Assembly (NCBI GenBank): GCA_002869085.1
Contig: PKTQ01000286.1
Coordinates: forward strand, 1-37,271
Source of the DNA: Hyphomicrobiales bacterium
GTDB taxonomy: Bacteria; Pseudomonadota; Alphaproteobacteria; Rhizobiales; BM303
DNA length: 37,271 nucleotides
Direction of reading: 5' to 3'
Shown: piece by piece, positions 35,743 to 37,271 of the stretch
How the letters are laid out: each line of letters opens with the position of its first letter
Position numbering within the stretch: position 1 is the stretch's first letter
Program-made: the position numbers and the translations under genes
The notes under the pieces: model-generated
Told to the model about the DNA's origin: nothing
Seen by the model: only the letters and a program-made list of their open reading frames with translations
Database searches by the model: none

Positions 35743-36669
35743 TTAGTTGACCCGCAGGGCGGTCATCGCCGGCGCGGCCGCCGGCTTATTGCCGAAATGG
35801 GTGAGATAGCGCTTGTCGATGCCTGAAACCGGCATCACCACCGCCACATCGATGGTGCGGAACTGGTGGTCGATCACCGCCCCGTCGCCGATTTTGGCGC
35901 CGACCCTGAGATAGCCCTTGATCAGCGGCGGCAGCGCCCGCAGCGCCGCCCTGGGGTCTATATCCGCCGCATCCATCAGGTTCATCTCCGTGCGCAGATG
36001 GGCATGCGGGCGCACCAGCCAGTCCGCCTCGGCGCGGGCATGGTGGTAGAGGAAGCTAAGGCCCAGCGCATGCGCCCGCGGCTCGGTTCCGGCAAAGCTG
36101 GCGCAGCCGAACATGGCGTCGATCCTGTGCCGGCAGGCATAGGCCCAGATACCCTGCCACAACAGCTCCAGCGTGCGCCGGTTGCGATAGGGTTTCAGCA
36201 CGCAGGAGCGCCCCAGCTCCAGAAAGCGGAAATCCGCCGGCCGCCCGGCCAGCAACGGCGTGAGCTCGAACTCGCTCTGGCTATAAAAGCCGCCATGGCG
36301 CGCCGCCATGTCCTGGCGCAGCAGCCGGTAGGTGCCCACCACCTTGGGCCGGCGCCGGTTTTTGCCGCCATGATCGAGCACCAGCAAATGGTCGCATATG
36401 GCGTCGAACCCGTCCGCATCGCGCCGCCGCACCCGTGTTACCGCATCGGCCTCGGCCGCCAGTTCCTTGTAGAACACCCGGTATCTGAGCTTCTGCACAT
36501 GGTGCAGGTCCTTGCGCGTGGCCGCCAGCCGCACCTCCAGCTCGCCGAGCCGCCCCAGCGTCAGTTGTGGCTCATGGGGCGGCCACCAGACAGCCCCCGG
36601 GCGGCGACGGAACAGGCGCTTGAAACTGCCGGCGGTGCCGGCGGCGGAAAAATCGGATGAGGGTTTCAT
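35743..36669 (-). CDS. olsB: L-ornithine N-alpha-acyltransferase (OlsB-like GNAT)
   Basis: This 308-residue protein has a GNAT-related acyltransferase domain of the OlsB/hemolysin-like type. OlsB transfers a 3-hydroxyacyl group from acyl carrier protein to ornithine, the first step of phosphorus-free ornithine lipid synthesis. Recognisable segments are LRYRVFYKELAAEADA, FDAICDHLLVLD, VVGTYRLLRQDMA, GGFYSQSEFEL, FRFLELGRSCV, RTLELLWQGIWAY, DAMFGCASFAGT and ALPPLIKGYLRVGA followed by DGAVID. I chose the ATG at 36669; an in-frame start at 36747 would add 26 residues unlike the family. Residues 1-45 are variable and basic. It is convergent with pnp and divergent from the gene at 36816. The product links to the PlsC/OlsA-type gene at 12906. 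Confidence 0.88.
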   Translation of the reverse strand: MKPSSDFSAAGTAGSFKRLFRRRPGAVWWPPHEPQLTLGRLGELEVRLAATRKDLHHVQKLRYRVFYKELAAEADAVTRVRRRDADGFDAICDHLLVLDHGGKNRRRPKVVGTYRLLRQDMAARHGGFYSQSEFELTPLLAGRPADFRFLELGRSCVLKPYRNRRTLELLWQGIWAYACRHRIDAMFGCASFAGTEPRAHALGLSFLYHHARAEADWLVRPHAHLRTEMNLMDAADIDPRAALRALPPLIKGYLRVGAKIGDGAVIDHQFRTIDVAVVMPVSGIDKRYLTHFGNKPAAAPAMTALRVN

Positions 36670-36815
36670 TATCGCCAGATCTGCAATTGGTCCTGGCGCC
36701 ACCAAACCCGATTCATGTGACCGCCATGTGACGCGGCCTGCCCGCACGGGCCAATTTGCGAGTGTTTAACCTCTCTGTGCTTTAATCCGCCGATAAAAAC
36801 ACCGAAGGGAGCGTC

Positions 36816-37271
36816 ATGCAGCCAGCCAATCCAGCCGCCGGAACGGTCTTCGCCCGGCAATTCAGCCATTGGTTTCAGTCCTTGCGGGCTGGGTTTATCG
36901 GCCGTTTCCGCGCCCATCTGCTCGGCTACCAGGCCGCCGGCGCGTTGCTGCTGATCGCCATTGCCGCCACATTGCTGACCGGCCAGCCCTTCAGCGTGTT
37001 CCTGTTCTTCTCCTCCTCGCTGGCCGCGGTGCTGCTGGGCATTTTGGGGGCGGCTTCGCTCTATAAATTCTGGCGCATGCTGTGGACCGAACGCCCCGCC
37101 AGCCCCCTGGCCGAGTTTGGCCGCTGGCTGCGCCACGAGATTCTGGACCCGGTGCGCCTCGCCAACGGTCTTCACGCGGTGCTGATCGTCAATTTCATGG
37201 GTATGGGCTTCGGCCTGCTCAAAGCCTCGATTCCCCTGCTGGTGCCGTTTTTCTGGGACCGGCATTTCAGC
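36816..37271 (+). CDS. Integral membrane protein, N-terminal part (possible PAP2-family protein)
   Basis: 152 codons are visible and the frame runs off the right edge. A good site (AAGGGAG) precedes the ATG. The product has a short basic amphipathic start, two hydrophobic segments (about residues 40-58 and 60-80), a charged loop (FWRMLWTERPASPLAEFGRWLRHEI) and another hydrophobic stretch (about 110-146). It ends at LLVPFFWDRHFS. The motif of a polar helix followed by P(F)FWD...F resembles the region before the catalytic part of some PAP2-type lipid phosphatase/transferase proteins. The catalytic motifs would be outside the window, so this is a tentative call. Confidence 0.5.
   Translation, partial: MQPANPAAGTVFARQFSHWFQSLRAGFIGRFRAHLLGYQAAGALLLIAIAATLLTGQPFSVFLFFSSSLAAVLLGILGAASLYKFWRMLWTERPASPLAEFGRWLRHEILDPVRLANGLHAVLIVNFMGMGFGLLKASIPLLVPFFWDRHFS

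Overview
This 37-kb window reads as the chromosome of a G+C-rich alphaproteobacterium. The evidence is the gene order: fur, a PlsC/OlsA-type acyltransferase, miaB, phoH, ybeY, corC, lnt, an XRE regulator, metK and trmB, then rimP, nusA, ylxR, infB, rbfA, truB, rpsO and pnp. A YlxR protein with a C-terminal L7Ae-like part, a GlnK-AmtB pair and an OlsB-type ornithine-lipid acyltransferase fit too. I cannot name the order from sequence alone. I see no prophage, insertion sequence, tRNA, rRNA or CRISPR array. Nearly all of the window is conserved housekeeping DNA.

Region by region. (1) 1-3780: the end of a TesB-type thioesterase, then a nitrogen module: glnK (PII) and amtB behind a well-formed sigma-54 promoter, and a second ammonium transporter with a weaker sigma-54-like site. 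Each amt gene ends in a strong intrinsic terminator. (2) 3960-9370: DapC-type aminotransferase, ftsK and murJ, linking diaminopimelate synthesis, chromosome segregation at the septum and lipid II export. (3) 9430-12370: trpS, an NFU-type Fe-S carrier, tsaB and rimI. (4) 12430-21840: the Fur-family regulator and a run of overlapping genes for envelope lipids and RNA modification or maturation, ending with an XRE regulator, metK and trmB. (5) 21780-25940, minus strand: an SLC13/RCK transporter, a secreted trypsin-like protease fused to a discoidin-like domain, and a VanX/DdpX-type D-Ala-D-Ala dipeptidase translationally coupled to it. This is the least ordinary block. (6) 26080-35730: the rimP-nusA-infB operon behind an attenuator-like leader and three 24-bp tandem repeats that abut the rimP start, followed by rpsO and pnp. 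(7) 35740-37271: an OlsB-type acyltransferase on the minus strand and the start of a membrane protein that may be of the PAP2 family.

The most interesting signals are regulatory or architectural. They are the terminator/antiterminator leader and in-frame repeats before rimP, the nested inverted repeats before the NFU gene (one resembles an Irr-type iron box), a 17-bp dyad before fur, the sigma-54 sites of the two amt loci, and the protease-discoidin plus D-Ala-D-Ala dipeptidase pair. Several genes begin with TTG (tsaB, rimI, phoH, ylxR). Start sites were chosen from ribosome-binding sites, gene overlaps and family N-termini, and alternatives are noted.
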